Positions 1 through 9,208 are shown, counted from the stretch's first letter. The stretch is DNA of 64,000 bases from Pseudomonas frederiksbergensis (GCF_003732665.1 NZ_MOBP01000012.1:308325-372324); one strand, 5' to 3'. Numbers and translations: made by a program. Notes: generated by a model from the sequence alone, not told the origin.

Positions 1-52
1 TGACCCACCGCCTTCGCGAGCAAGCCCGCTCCCACAGGGTCGGCGTTAGGGT

Positions 53-289
53 TTAGGCTTTTTCAGCGGCATAGAGTTGACGCGCTTCACCGGATTTCTT
101 CACCGCTTGTTCGAAGCGATCCAGCACCATCCCCACTTCCGATTCGCTAATGGTCAGCGGCGGTAGGAACCTCAGCACCGCGCCATGCCGGCCGCCGGTT
201 TCCATGATCAATCCGTTCTCAAAGCAATTGAGCTTGATCGCCCGGGCCCGTGCGCCATCACCCGGGCCTGCCTTGCCATGGGCGCCAGG
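53..289 (-). pseudogene. Aminotransferase C-terminal fragment, repeat copy 1
   Basis: This is 79 codons, stop included, of the C-terminus of the aminotransferase at 814-2154, nearly identical to it and ending in the same residues LYAAEKA. It has no start codon of its own. An open frame continues upstream through the REPIN, giving a hypothetical 120-residue chimera, but no ribosome binding site is evident and the upstream part is translated repeat. It is best treated as a dead 3' fragment made by the tandem duplication. Confidence 0.85.
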
Positions 290-324
290 AAGCGCTGGCC
301 CGAGATTAACCTGACAATAAAAAA

Positions 325-418
325 CCTGTGGGAGCGGGCTTGCTCGCGAAGGCGGCGGTGCAGTCAACATTGATAGTGACTGACCCACCGCCTTCGCGAG
401 CAAGCCCGCTCCCACAGG
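325..418. repeat. REPIN between repeat units 1 and 2
   Basis: Two inverted REP sequences (GTGGGAGCGGGCTTGCTCGC and its complement) flank a short centre containing GTCAACATTGATAGTGAC. It is the same family as the other REPs in this window. Confidence 0.9.
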
Positions 419-432
419 GTCGGCGTTAGGGT

Positions 433-669
433 TTAGGCTTTTTCAGCGGCATAGAGCTGACGCGCTTCACCGGATTTCTTCACCGCTTGTTCGAAGCGAT
501 CCAGCACCATACCCACTTCCGATTCGCTAATGGTCAGCGGCGGCAGGAACCTCAGCACCGCGCCATGCCGGCCGCCGGTTTCCATGATCAATCCGCTCTC
601 AAAGCAATTGAGCTTGATCGCCCGTGCCCGTGCGCCATCACCCGGGCCGGCCTTGCCATGGGCGCCAGG
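433..669 (-). pseudogene. Aminotransferase C-terminal fragment, repeat copy 2
   Basis: This is the second detached copy of the last 79 codons of the aminotransferase. It differs from copy 1 and from the intact gene at a few bases, for example in the codons around FENGLIMETGG. It is bounded on both sides by REPIN sequence and lacks a start codon or ribosome binding site. Confidence 0.85.
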
Positions 670-705
670 AAGCGCTGGCCCGAGATTAACCTGGCAATAA
701 AAAAC

Positions 706-799
706 CCTGTGGGAGCGGGCTTGCTCGCGAAGGCGGCGGTGCAGTCAACATTGATAGTGACTGAACCACCGCCTTCGCGAGCAAGCTCGCTCCCACAGG
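706..799. repeat. REPIN downstream of intact aminotransferase
   Basis: An inverted REP pair, 15 nt past the stop codon of the intact aminotransferase. The right arm has one change (AAGCTCGCTCCC instead of AAGCCCGCTCCC). It was probably the substrate or boundary for the tandem amplification. Confidence 0.9.
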
Positions 800-813
800 G
801 TCGGTGTCAGGGT

Positions 814-2154
814 TTAGGCTTTTTCAGCGGCATAGAGCTGACGCGCTTCACCGGATTTCTTCACCGCTTGTTCGAAGCGATCCAGCACCATCCCCACTTC
901 CGATTCGCTGATGGTCAGCGGCGGCAGGAACCTCAGCACCGCGCCATGCCGTCCGCCGGTTTCCATGATCAATCCGTTCTCAAAGCAATTGAGCTTGATC
1001 GCCCGGGCCCGTGCACCATCACCCTGGCCGGCCTTGCCATGGGCGCCAGGTTTGGTGATTTCCACGCCGAGCATCAGCCCGCGACCGCGAACGTCACCCA
1101 TGAATGAATAGTGTTGCGCAATCTGCTGCAGACCGCTTTCCAGCAGTGTGCCCATCTTCGCCGCGTGGGCCACCAGGTTGCTGTCCTTGATCTGGCGCAT
1201 GGTGGCTGCGCCGGCCACCATCGCGATCTGATTACCACGGAAAGTACCGGCGTGCATGCCGGGGCTCCAGGTGTCCAGGTGCTCGGCGAACACGATCACC
1301 GACAACGGGTAGCCGCCACCGATGGCTTTGGACAATACGAGGATGTCGGGAATGATGCCGGCATGTTCGATGGCGAAAGTGCTGCCGGTGCGGCCGAGTC
1401 CAGTCTGGACTTCGTCGATGATCAGCAAAATCCCCTGTTCCTGGGTGATTTCCCGCAGCGCTTTGAGCCAGTTCGCCGAGGCCGGGATGCAACCGCCTTC
1501 GCCTTGCACCACTTCAACAATGACCGCCGCCGGTTTGGTCACGCCACCCTCGGGATCGGACAGCACGGTGCGGATGTAATCGATGGAGAGTTGATCCGTG
1601 GCCTCGCCATCGGTGCCGAACGGGCAGCGGAAGCGATAAGGGAACGGCAGGAAGTGCGTGCCCTGGGCGATCAGGCCGTTGTCGGCCTTGGGGTGCAGGT
1701 TGCCCATGGCGGACAGGGCGCCGGCGGTCATGCCGTGGTAGCCGCCGTGGAAGGCCATCAGGGTCGAGCGCTTGGTGTAATGGCGCGCCAGTTTGATCGC
1801 GGCTTCCACCGCATCCGAACCGCTGGGGCCGCAGAACAGGATCTTGCTGGTGTCGCGCATTTTCGCCGGCAACATCGAGAACAGCTCTTTGACGAATGCA
1901 TGTTTGGCCGGCGTGGCCAGGTCGAGGGCTTGTTGCAGGTGATCACCACCGAGGAAATGCAACACCGCGTCGCGGACTTCGGACGGGTTGTGCCCCAAGG
2001 CCAGCGTGCCGGCATTGGACAGGCAATCGAGAAACTCCTGGCCGTTGGCATCCTTGACGCGCATGCCCTTGCCACTGACAAACAGGCGCTGGAACGTTCG
2101 CGCATAAGTGCGTGCATTCGACTCGACTTTGCTGAGGTAGCTTAACTCTTCCAT
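814..2154 (-). CDS. Diaminobutyrate--2-oxoglutarate aminotransferase family protein
   Basis: A 446-residue class-III PLP-dependent aminotransferase of the diaminobutyrate (DABA/EctB/PvdH-like) group, expected to interconvert aspartate semialdehyde and L-2,4-diaminobutyrate with glutamate as donor. Visible motifs: the phosphate-binding region FCGPSGSDAVEAAIK, the cofactor aspartate in LLIIDEVQTGLGRTG, and the Schiff-base lysine in VLSKAIGGG. The length is normal for the family. The start is the first ATG of the frame; no strong Shine-Dalgarno is seen. Diaminobutyrate is a residue of many Pseudomonas lipopeptides and of pyoverdine, and the RND pump and quorum-sensing genes next door make the lipopeptide link attractive, though unproven. 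The last 237 nt are duplicated downstream. Confidence 0.8.
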   Translation of the reverse strand: MEELSYLSKVESNARTYARTFQRLFVSGKGMRVKDANGQEFLDCLSNAGTLALGHNPSEVRDAVLHFLGGDHLQQALDLATPAKHAFVKELFSMLPAKMRDTSKILFCGPSGSDAVEAAIKLARHYTKRSTLMAFHGGYHGMTAGALSAMGNLHPKADNGLIAQGTHFLPFPYRFRCPFGTDGEATDQLSIDYIRTVLSDPEGGVTKPAAVIVEVVQGEGGCIPASANWLKALREITQEQGILLIIDEVQTGLGRTGSTFAIEHAGIIPDILVLSKAIGGGYPLSVIVFAEHLDTWSPGMHAGTFRGNQIAMVAGAATMRQIKDSNLVAHAAKMGTLLESGLQQIAQHYSFMGDVRGRGLMLGVEITKPGAHGKAGQGDGARARAIKLNCFENGLIMETGGRHGAVLRFLPPLTISESEVGMVLDRFEQAVKKSGEARQLYAAEKA

Positions 2155-2699
2155 ATTCGATCACTCATTGGCCGCAGGAAAGATCATCTGACCGGAGTTG
2201 AAGTCCGGAATGGGCGATGTGCACGCCGTTCGGCGTGTTCACCCGCGCGATGGGTTTCGATCAGGCGTGAACAGACAATTGGCTCAATAGATAATTGGCT
2301 GGCCCGATCAAGTTTCATTTCATGAGAAACAGATAACGGCGTTATCTTTTGTTATTCAATCGATTGTTTTTAAACGATTTAACTGTTCAGGTTGACGAAC
2401 TTTCAACTCGGCGAAAACCGAAGTTATATGGGCTGTGAAAGGCGTTTTTTGAACCGGATTTGATTCTGCTGGAGCCCTGCATCAAGCGCCAATTTTTCTG
2501 GCTGGACATGTCCCTGTTTCCCACGCCAGACACAGAAACAGGCATCGGTTTAAATCAATCACACACCTGCCTCATTCATTTAAGTCGAGGCCATCAACTT
2601 TGAAGAACACGTCGTTAGTCGTCTTCGTTGATTAATCATCCGCCGTATATCGCCTTCCTGAGCCGTGCCTGTGCCTGTGTCGGGCGCCAAGGGATTTTT
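2155..2699. other. Intergenic region between aminotransferase and efflux operon
   Basis: This stretch of about 545 nt has no credible gene. It separates two divergent transcription units and should hold both promoters. The part at 2280-2400 is distinctly AT-rich. A short dyad CCGGA...TCCGG lies near 2192-2208, and a longer one is listed at 2513-2542. No promoter could be assigned with confidence. Confidence 0.6.
2504..2542. promoter_or_regulatory. Inverted repeat upstream of efflux operon, candidate operator
   Basis: A perfect 10-bp palindrome GGACATGTCC abuts an 8-bp inverted repeat, CCTGTTTC (2513-2520) and GAAACAGG (2535-2542), separated by 14 nt. It sits about 160 nt before the start codon of the outer-membrane factor. 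It could be an operator for one of the nearby LuxR proteins, but it does not match the published syr-syp box. Confidence 0.35.
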
Positions 2700-4121
2700 A
2701 TGTATGCCTTCAAGCCTTCAGGCCGAATGTTGTGGCTGGCACTGTGCGCCATGGTCCTGAGCGGCTGCATGCTCGGGCCGGACTATAAAGAGCCGGCGGT
2801 GCCGATCCCGGCCAAATGGCAAGCACCGTTGCCCCACGGCGCGTCGGTCGCGGCCCTGAGCAACTGGTGGCAGCAATTCGACGATCCGGCCCTGGCCGAG
2901 TTGTTGCGTATGGCCGAAGCGGACAGCCCTTCACTGGATCAGGCGTTTGCCAAGATCGCCCTGGCCCGGGCGACCCTGGACAACAATGCCGCGGATGCGC
3001 TGCCCAATGTCCAGGGCACGTTGTCCGGGGGGCGCGGCGGACAGTTGACCAGCGTCGACCGCATCAGCGGTTCAGGCTCTTCCGCCGAGTTCGACGCAGC
3101 GTGGGAGCTGGACCTGTTCGGCAAACTGCGGCGCAACAAAGAAGCGGCGCGAACCCGCATCGAAGCGCGGGTGGACGACTGGCATGACGCCCGGGTCTCG
3201 CTGGCGGCCCAGGTCGGTGACAGTTACGTGCAATATCGCGGCTGCCAGAAACTGGCGTTGGCCTACAGCGATCAGGCGCAGTCCCAGCAGCAGACAGCAC
3301 GTTCGACTCGCCAATCATTGCTCGCCGGGTTCACCTCATCGGCCGATGCCGCCCTGGCCGACGCCAGCGCTGCCAGCAACGAATCAACCCTGATCAGCCA
3401 GCAGAGCGAATGCCAGGTGCTGCTTAAAAGCCTGGTCGCGTTGACCGGCAGCGACGAAGGGAAACTGGTCGAAGTGCTCAGCCGCACCCCGGCGCAATTG
3501 CCTCATCCGGCCCAGTTAAACGTCCAGCAAATACCTGCCGACCTGCTGCGCCAGCGTCCGGACCTTGCCTCCAGCGAGCGCGAACTGGCGGCGGCCAATG
3601 CCGATATCGGCGTTGCCCAGGCGGATCGTTTCCCCAGCCTGAGCCTGTCCGGCAATTTTTCCGTGAGCAGCATCCTCGGTGATCTCAACCGTTCCTGGAC
3701 CTTCGGCCCGGCCCTGTCGATCCCCATTTTCGATGCCGGCAAGCGCCGTTCGGTGGTGGACAGTGCCAAGGCCAATTACGACGCGGCATTGGCGCTGTAT
3801 CGCCAGACCTTGCGCACCAGCGTCATGGAAGTCGAACAATCCCTGGTGCGCCTCGATGCGGCGCGGCGCCGCGAGGTCCAGGTCGAACGCTCCACCGCCG
3901 GTTACCGCGAGTCCTACGCGGCTATCGATCGCAATTGGCAGGCCGGCAGTGTCAGCCTGCTGGACCGTGAAACCGCCCGCCGCCTGGCCCTGACCTCCGA
4001 GATTGAATTGATTACCTTGCAGCAAGATCAGGTTCGCTACTGGATTGCCTTGTACAAAGCGTTGGGTGGCGGCTGGCAAGCCGACCAGGCACTGACGGCG
4101 CGCAATGGAGAAGGCTCGTGA
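2700..4121 (+). CDS. RND efflux outer-membrane lipoprotein (NodT/OprM family)
   Basis: A 473-residue outer-membrane factor forming the channel of a tripartite pump. The start is taken at the ATG preceded by AAGGGA, because a signal peptide and lipobox (VLSGC) follow about 20 residues later; an upstream in-frame ATG at 2628 would bury them. The lipidated Cys is followed by the family hallmark MLGPDYKEP. Two repeated OEP domains follow, including RPDLASSERELAAANADIG and FGPALSIPIFDAG. It is the first gene of a three-gene operon and overlaps the next gene by 4 nt. The family exports drugs, phenolics or lipopeptides; the substrate is unknown. Confidence 0.92.
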   Translation: MYAFKPSGRMLWLALCAMVLSGCMLGPDYKEPAVPIPAKWQAPLPHGASVAALSNWWQQFDDPALAELLRMAEADSPSLDQAFAKIALARATLDNNAADALPNVQGTLSGGRGGQLTSVDRISGSGSSAEFDAAWELDLFGKLRRNKEAARTRIEARVDDWHDARVSLAAQVGDSYVQYRGCQKLALAYSDQAQSQQQTARSTRQSLLAGFTSSADAALADASAASNESTLISQQSECQVLLKSLVALTGSDEGKLVEVLSRTPAQLPHPAQLNVQQIPADLLRQRPDLASSERELAAANADIGVAQADRFPSLSLSGNFSVSSILGDLNRSWTFGPALSIPIFDAGKRRSVVDSAKANYDAALALYRQTLRTSVMEVEQSLVRLDAARRREVQVERSTAGYRESYAAIDRNWQAGSVSLLDRETARRLALTSEIELITLQQDQVRYWIALYKALGGGWQADQALTARNGEGS

Positions 4122-5227
4122 AACCGGTATTACGCAACACGCTGATCGCCGGGATTGCACTCGCGGTTGTGGTGACCATTGTCTCCCTGCGCGGAGGCGC
4201 CAAACCGGTGGTCGATGCCCCGAGCGTCAGCAGTTTGAGTGTCGAAGTGGTCCAGGCCCGCCGGCAACTCTGGCCGCAGTTGTTGACGGCCAGCGGTGCC
4301 TTGGCGCCCTGGCAAGAAGCCGTGATCAGCGCCGAGACCAGTGGTTTGCGCATCGCCAGCCTTGACGCGGATGTCGGCAGCCGCGTGAAGAAAGGCCAAT
4401 TGCTGGCGACATTGGCCCCGGAAACCGTGCTGGCCGAAGAGAGCAAGCAACAGGCGTTGGTCGCCCAGGCTGTCGCCAGTTTGCAGCAAGCCAGTTCCAA
4501 CGATCGCCGTGCCGGGATTGTGGGGCAGGGCGGCGCGTTGTCCGAACAGCAGCGCGAGGATTACCGCATCAAGGTCGCCACCGCCAAGGCCGATCTGGCC
4601 GGTGCCAAAGCGCAATTGCAAACCGCGCAAATCCGCCTCAAGCAGACACGCATCATTGCGGTGGACGATGGCATTGTTTCTTCACGCACGGCGCTGCTCG
4701 GCCAGGTGCCGTCCGCCGGCGATGAACTGTTTCGCCTGGTGCGTGACGGTCGCGTCGAATGGCAGGCCGAGCTGGATGCCCGACAGTTGTCTCGCGTGGA
4801 GGCGGGCCAGGTGGCGCGTTTGACCCTGCCGGGCGGGCAAAGCCTCGAAGGGACAGTGCGGCTGGTGTCGCCGACCCTCAGCACCAAAACCAGTCGTGCC
4901 GTGGTGTATGTCGCGTTGCCCAAAGACAGCCCGGCCCAGGCTGGCATGTACGCCAGTGGTCAGATTGAACTGCCGCCCCGTGAAGCCCTCACGGTGCCGG
5001 ATACGGCGGTGATCCTGCGGGACGGCCGCTCCTACGTGTTCACTTTGGGTGACGATTCCCATGTCGCCCAGAAACCGGTCGAAGTCGGCCGGCGCCTGAA
5101 GAACGCGGTGGAAATCCTCGGTGGCCTGGATGAACCGGCACGCATCGTGCGCTCCGGCGGTGCCTTTCTCAGTGATGGCGCCAGCGTGACCATAATCCCG
5201 ACGCAGCCGCAGGTGGCCCAGCCATGA
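4118..5227 (+). CDS. RND efflux periplasmic adaptor (HlyD/MFP family)
   Basis: A 369-residue membrane-fusion protein bridging pump and outer-membrane channel. It begins with GTG inside the stop region of the preceding gene. A single N-terminal membrane anchor (residues about 7-25) is followed by the lipoyl half-motif (ISAETSGLRIASLDADVGSR, about 69-88), a coiled-coil hairpin rich in A, Q and K (about 105-175), the second lipoyl half and a beta-barrel. It overlaps the permease gene by 4 nt, so the three proteins are translationally coupled. Confidence 0.92.
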   Translation: MKPVLRNTLIAGIALAVVVTIVSLRGGAKPVVDAPSVSSLSVEVVQARRQLWPQLLTASGALAPWQEAVISAETSGLRIASLDADVGSRVKKGQLLATLAPETVLAEESKQQALVAQAVASLQQASSNDRRAGIVGQGGALSEQQREDYRIKVATAKADLAGAKAQLQTAQIRLKQTRIIAVDDGIVSSRTALLGQVPSAGDELFRLVRDGRVEWQAELDARQLSRVEAGQVARLTLPGGQSLEGTVRLVSPTLSTKTSRAVVYVALPKDSPAQAGMYASGQIELPPREALTVPDTAVILRDGRSYVFTLGDDSHVAQKPVEVGRRLKNAVEILGGLDEPARIVRSGGAFLSDGASVTIIPTQPQVAQP

Positions 5228-8200
5228 ATATTTCCGCGCTGTCGATCCGCCATCCCGTCCCGGCGGTCATGCTGTTTATCCTGCTGACGATTTTCGGTCT
5301 GGTGGGCTTCGGCAAACTCGGCATCCAGGATTTTCCGGACATGGACCTGCCGGTGGTGGTGATCAGCGCCTCCCTGGAAGGCGCCGCCCCCGAGCAATTG
5401 GAAACCGAGGTGGCGCGCAAACTCGAAGACCAACTCACCTCCCTGCGCCTGCTCAAGCACGTCACCACGATCATCACCGACGGCGCGGTCAGCATCAGCG
5501 TCAGCTTCGCCATCGACAAGGATGGCAACGAGGCACTGAACGAAGTGCGCAACGCGGTGGACAGCGCCATTCCGCAGTTGCCGGCGGCGCTGGACACGCC
5601 ATCCGTGTCGCGCCTGACCACCAGCGCCACCTCGTTGCTGACCTACGTCATCGATTCCGACAGCCTGGATGAAGAGGCGCTGTCGTGGTTCGTCGACAAC
5701 GAAGTGAGCAAGAAGCTGCTGTCGGTCCAGGGCGTGGCGCTGATTTCGCGAATGGGCGGGGTGGATCGGGAGATTCAGGTCAACCTTGATCCGGCATTGA
5801 TGGCCGGGCTGGGTATTCGCGTCGCCGACGTGGCCAGCCAATTGAAGGCGATGCAAAAGGACAACTCCGGCGGCCAGGGCAACCTCGGCAGCGGGCAGCA
5901 GTCACTGCGTACCTTGGGAGCGATCGACGACCCGGCAGCTCTCGGCGCCATCGATATTCCCAGCGGCGACGGGCGTCTGCTGGCTTTGCGGCAACTGGCG
6001 GATATCCGCGACAGCCACGCCGAACGCAGCACCCGGGCGTTTCGCGATGGCAAACCGGTGATCGGTTTCCAGGTCGTGCGCTCGCTGGGGTTCTCCGATG
6101 TTGGCGTGGCCGCCGGCGTGCGCGAGGCCATGACCGAGTTTGCCAAGCAACATCCCAATGTGCAGATCGTTGAAGCGAGTGATGCCGTGGAGTCGGTCAT
6201 CGACAACTACCACGGCTCGATGAGCTTGTTGTACGAAGGCATGCTCCTGGCGGTGCTGGTGGTCTGGTGGTTTTTGCGGGACTGGCGGGCGACGCTGATC
6301 GTGGCCACGGCACTGCCGCTGTCGATCATCCCGACATTTGGCGTGATGTACCTGGCCGGATTTACCCTCAACACCGTCTCCTTGCTCGCCCTGGCGCTGG
6401 TGATCGGCGTGCTGGTGGACGATGCCATCGTCGAGATCGAGAACATTGCCCGGCATTTGCGCATGGGCAAGACCCCGAAGGAAGCGGCCACCGAGGCGGC
6501 GGATGAAATCGGTCTGGCGGTGCTCGCGACCACGATGACCCTGGTCGCGGTGTTCCTGCCCACGGCGTTTATGGGCGGCATCGCCGGCATCATCTTCCGC
6601 CAGTTTGGCGTGACGGCTTCGGCGGCGTTGCTGTTCTCGTTGCTGGTGGCGCGGCTGCTGACGCCGATGATGGCCGCCTATTTTCTGCGCGCCCGACATG
6701 AAGCCGAGCACGACGGCAAGGTAATGAAGCGCTATCTGGGCTGGATCCACGCCACCCTGAACTGGCGCCGGACCACGATGCTTTGCGCCAGCCTGTTTTT
6801 CATCGGCTCGCTGATGCTGATTCCGCTGCTGCCCACCAGTTTTCTGCCCGCCGCCGACACGTCCCGCAGCAAAGTCATCCTCGAATTGCCGCCCGGCGCG
6901 ACCCTGGACCAGACCACTGCCGTGACCTTGCAGGCCAATGAACTGCTCAACGCCATGCCCGAGGTCAAACACGTCTTCAGTTCGGTGGGCACCGCCAGCA
7001 GTTCGGGTTCCGGCCCCAAGGACATCACCGGCAATGGTGATTCGATTATCACGGTGGACCTGGTGCCCCGGGATGAGCGCGCGCTCAAGCAGGTCGAAGT
7101 CGAGGCGAAGATCCGCCAGGCCCTGCGCACGCTGCCCGGAGTGCGGGCCAACGTCGGCGGCGATGGCAGCGGCGAGAAACTAGATATCGTGCTGGCCAGT
7201 GACGACGGCGATTTGCTGGTGCGCACCGCCAGCGCCCTGGAGCCGCAACTGCGCCAACTGCAAGGCATCGGCAACGTGACGTCCAGTGCCGCGTTGCAAC
7301 GCCCGGAGATCCAGATGCACCCGGATTTCGCCCGGGCGGCGGAGCAGGGCATCACCAGCCAGGAAATCGCCGACACCCTGCGCATGGCGACCTACGGCGA
7401 ATACTCCTCGGCCCTGGGCAAGATCAACTTGTCGCAACGTCAGGTGGATGTGCGTGTACGCATGGACCCGCTGGTGCGCAATGACCTGGACGCGATCAAC
7501 CAATTACGCGTGACCGGTCGCGATGGCCAGGTGTCCCTGGCTTCATTGGGCGACCTGCGCATGGGCAGCGGCCCGGCGCAAATCACCCGGCTCGACCGCT
7601 TGCGCAATATCACCCTGTCCATCGAACTCAATGGGCGCACCGTCGGCGAAGTCATGGCCGAGGCCAGCGAATTACCGGGCATGCGCAACCTGCCGCCGGA
7701 AGTGAAACTGGTGGAGCAGGGCGAGTTGCAACTGATGAGCGAATTGTTCGGCAGCTTCAGCCTGGCCATGGCCATCGGTGTGTTCTGTATCTATGCAGTG
7801 CTGGTGCTGCTGTTCCACGACTTCCTGCAGCCAGCGACGATTCTGTCGGCCTTGCCGCTGTCGTTGGGCGGAGCGCTGGTGGCGTTGCTGATCTGCAACC
7901 TGAGCTTTTCCCTGCCGTCGGTGATCGGTTTGCTGATGCTGATGGGGATCGTGACCAAGAACTCAATCCTGCTGGTGGAGTACGCGATTATGGCGCGCCG
8001 TGATTACGCCATGAACCGTTACGACGCCCTGGTCGATGCCTGCCACAAACGTGCGCGGCCGATCCTGATGACCACCATTGCCATGGGCGCCGGGATGCTG
8101 CCGACCGCCATGGGTCTGGGCGAAGACCCGAGTTTCCGCCAGCCAATGGCGGTCGTGGTAATCGGCGGTTTGCTGACCTCGACCTTGCTCAGCCTGCTGG

Positions 8201-8298
8201 TGGTGCCGGTGATCTTTACCTATGTGGACGACATTTTGCAGTCGCTCAAACGCCGGGTTCGAGCGCAGCCAGACAGGGAGGTAGTGAGTGAGGGCTAA
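5224..8298 (+). CDS. RND efflux permease subunit (AcrB/HAE1-like)
   Basis: A 1024-residue inner-membrane proton-driven transporter with the usual two-fold repeat of six membrane segments and large periplasmic loops. The N-terminal transmembrane helix follows ISALSIRHPVPAV. The proton-relay aspartates lie in VLVDDAIVEIENIARHL. A second set of helices spans roughly residues 840-1005 and includes LLMGIVTKNSILLVEY-like motif residues. Its length is typical. Its position beside a Dab transaminase and an RfiA-like regulator recalls the PseABC pump at the edge of the P. syringae syringomycin/syringopeptin island, suggesting lipopeptide export; this is inference. Confidence 0.93.
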   Translation: MNISALSIRHPVPAVMLFILLTIFGLVGFGKLGIQDFPDMDLPVVVISASLEGAAPEQLETEVARKLEDQLTSLRLLKHVTTIITDGAVSISVSFAIDKDGNEALNEVRNAVDSAIPQLPAALDTPSVSRLTTSATSLLTYVIDSDSLDEEALSWFVDNEVSKKLLSVQGVALISRMGGVDREIQVNLDPALMAGLGIRVADVASQLKAMQKDNSGGQGNLGSGQQSLRTLGAIDDPAALGAIDIPSGDGRLLALRQLADIRDSHAERSTRAFRDGKPVIGFQVVRSLGFSDVGVAAGVREAMTEFAKQHPNVQIVEASDAVESVIDNYHGSMSLLYEGMLLAVLVVWWFLRDWRATLIVATALPLSIIPTFGVMYLAGFTLNTVSLLALALVIGVLVDDAIVEIENIARHLRMGKTPKEAATEAADEIGLAVLATTMTLVAVFLPTAFMGGIAGIIFRQFGVTASAALLFSLLVARLLTPMMAAYFLRARHEAEHDGKVMKRYLGWIHATLNWRRTTMLCASLFFIGSLMLIPLLPTSFLPAADTSRSKVILELPPGATLDQTTAVTLQANELLNAMPEVKHVFSSVGTASSSGSGPKDITGNGDSIITVDLVPRDERALKQVEVEAKIRQALRTLPGVRANVGGDGSGEKLDIVLASDDGDLLVRTASALEPQLRQLQGIGNVTSSAALQRPEIQMHPDFARAAEQGITSQEIADTLRMATYGEYSSALGKINLSQRQVDVRVRMDPLVRNDLDAINQLRVTGRDGQVSLASLGDLRMGSGPAQITRLDRLRNITLSIELNGRTVGEVMAEASELPGMRNLPPEVKLVEQGELQLMSELFGSFSLAMAIGVFCIYAVLVLLFHDFLQPATILSALPLSLGGALVALLICNLSFSLPSVIGLLMLMGIVTKNSILLVEYAIMARRDYAMNRYDALVDACHKRARPILMTTIAMGAGMLPTAMGLGEDPSFRQPMAVVVIGGLLTSTLLSLLVVPVIFTYVDDILQSLKRRVRAQPDREVVSEG

Positions 8299-8306
8299 AA
8301 CAGGAC

Positions 8307-8343
8307 TTCCCGACGCGAGCCTGTTGTGGGCTGCGGTCGGGAA
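8307..8343. terminator. Stem-loop between convergent efflux operon and luxR-type gene
   Basis: Arms TTCCCGAC (8307-8314) and GTCGGGAA (8336-8343) enclose a 21-nt loop that can itself pair (GAGCC/GGGCT-like). There is no long U-tract. It lies in the 61-nt gap between two convergent genes, which suits a shared terminator. Confidence 0.45.
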
Positions 8344-8359
8344 AAGAGTAGAAGAGTGT

Positions 8360-9208
8360 TTAGACGGCGCTTCGAAGTGCCACGGAGGCTTGTTGGGCAT
8401 CCACCGAATGCATCCAGCGAATCAGCGAACGGCGTCCGCCGATGCCCATTTTTATCGCGGCGCGTTTCAGGTAGCTCTCGACGGTATTCACGCGCAGGTC
8501 GAATTGCTCGGCCAGTTCCGGCGCCGTATGCCCGGCCAACAGGCCAACGCACACCTCGGTTTCGCGGGATGAAAGGGTCAAACCCGACTCAAGCAAGCGA
8601 TCGGCAAATCGCTGTCGCAAGGTTTCCATGCCGCCGTGTTCCGGTTCATCCAGGGCGATATGTGCATCCGGACGGGACGGTGCCGATGGGAGCAGGGCAG
8701 CCACGTGCTCTTCAACCATGGGCAACAGCAGGCAGGAAAAATCTTTCAGAAAGGCACATTCCTGTGGCGAAAAGCCCTGGGAAAGATGGGAGCGGTAAAC
8801 GGAAAGGACGTAGCGGCGACCGTTTTTTCGAGAGGTCAGATGCAGTTGGGCAGCAGCCCTGGGTGGCACTTTGTCAGATTGGTCCTGGGCGAGCAGGCAG
8901 CAGGAAAAGTCCGGTAGCTTCTGATATTTGGCGTCTTCGAAAAAAATATCGTCGGCCAGTAGGTACGGCTTTTTTACCGTGTGGGTGTCCATAATGGCGT
9001 CGATACAGGTGTTGTTCAGTCCGACGCAGCCAATGCTGGATGTGCTCAGTTCAGAAATATCCCTATCGTCAATCCACTGCTCCGTAATATGTGTGGCGTC
9101 TACAGGCACTTCCGTGAGTATCAGATCATGCAGCATTCGTGGAAAGTTACGACTGCCAGTGCTGGCGATGACTTTGCCAACGTGCGGGAATAATCTTTGT
9201 AAGTTCAT
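8360..9208 (-). CDS. LuxR-family regulator without autoinducer domain (RfiA/SalA-like)
   Basis: A 282-residue transcription regulator. Only the C-terminal GerE helix-turn-helix is recognisable (about residues 208-265: LTLSSRETEVCVGLLAG, then APELAEQFDLRVNTVESYLK). The N-terminal 200 residues lack the W/Y/D/P signature of AHL-binding domains. This is the build of RfiA of P. corrugata and P. brassicacearum and of SalA/SyrF of P. syringae, activators of lipopeptide production. The start ATG is preceded by GGAGAG. It lies 146 nt downstream of luxI on the same strand, so co-transcription from the luxI promoter is likely, as reported for pcoI-rfiA. The assignment rests on architecture and context, not on alignment. 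Confidence 0.78.
   Translation of the reverse strand: MNLQRLFPHVGKVIASTGSRNFPRMLHDLILTEVPVDATHITEQWIDDRDISELSTSSIGCVGLNNTCIDAIMDTHTVKKPYLLADDIFFEDAKYQKLPDFSCCLLAQDQSDKVPPRAAAQLHLTSRKNGRRYVLSVYRSHLSQGFSPQECAFLKDFSCLLLPMVEEHVAALLPSAPSRPDAHIALDEPEHGGMETLRQRFADRLLESGLTLSSRETEVCVGLLAGHTAPELAEQFDLRVNTVESYLKRAAIKMGIGGRRSLIRWMHSVDAQQASVALRSAV

Larger units (their letters stand above)
1..1050. repeat. Tandem repeat: REPIN plus aminotransferase 3' end, 2 extra copies
   Basis: A unit of 380-381 bp repeats head to tail, starting at 1, 381 and 762. Each unit holds a right REP half, the stop codon and the last 237 nt of the aminotransferase gene (53-289, 433-669 and 814-1050). In units 1 and 2 the gene sequence breaks off after GGCGCCAGG and joins about 35 nt of non-gene sequence beginning AAGCGCTGGCCCGAG, then the next REPIN. 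In unit 3 the reading frame continues into the intact gene. The copies differ by scattered single bases, so the amplification is not brand new. The left window edge falls at a unit boundary, so more copies could lie outside. Confidence 0.93.

Noticed and set aside
1..1050. Possible CRISPR-like array
   Set aside because: Units of 380 bp with gene fragments inside are tandem duplications, not short repeats with unique spacers. No cas genes are seen.
487..1107. Long + strand open frame over the tandem repeats
   Set aside because: It is the antisense of the repeated aminotransferase end and REPIN, has no ribosome site, and repeats itself because the DNA does.
2500..2535. syr-syp box before the efflux operon
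   Set aside because: TGTCCC is present, but the matching GGGACA at the right spacing is not.
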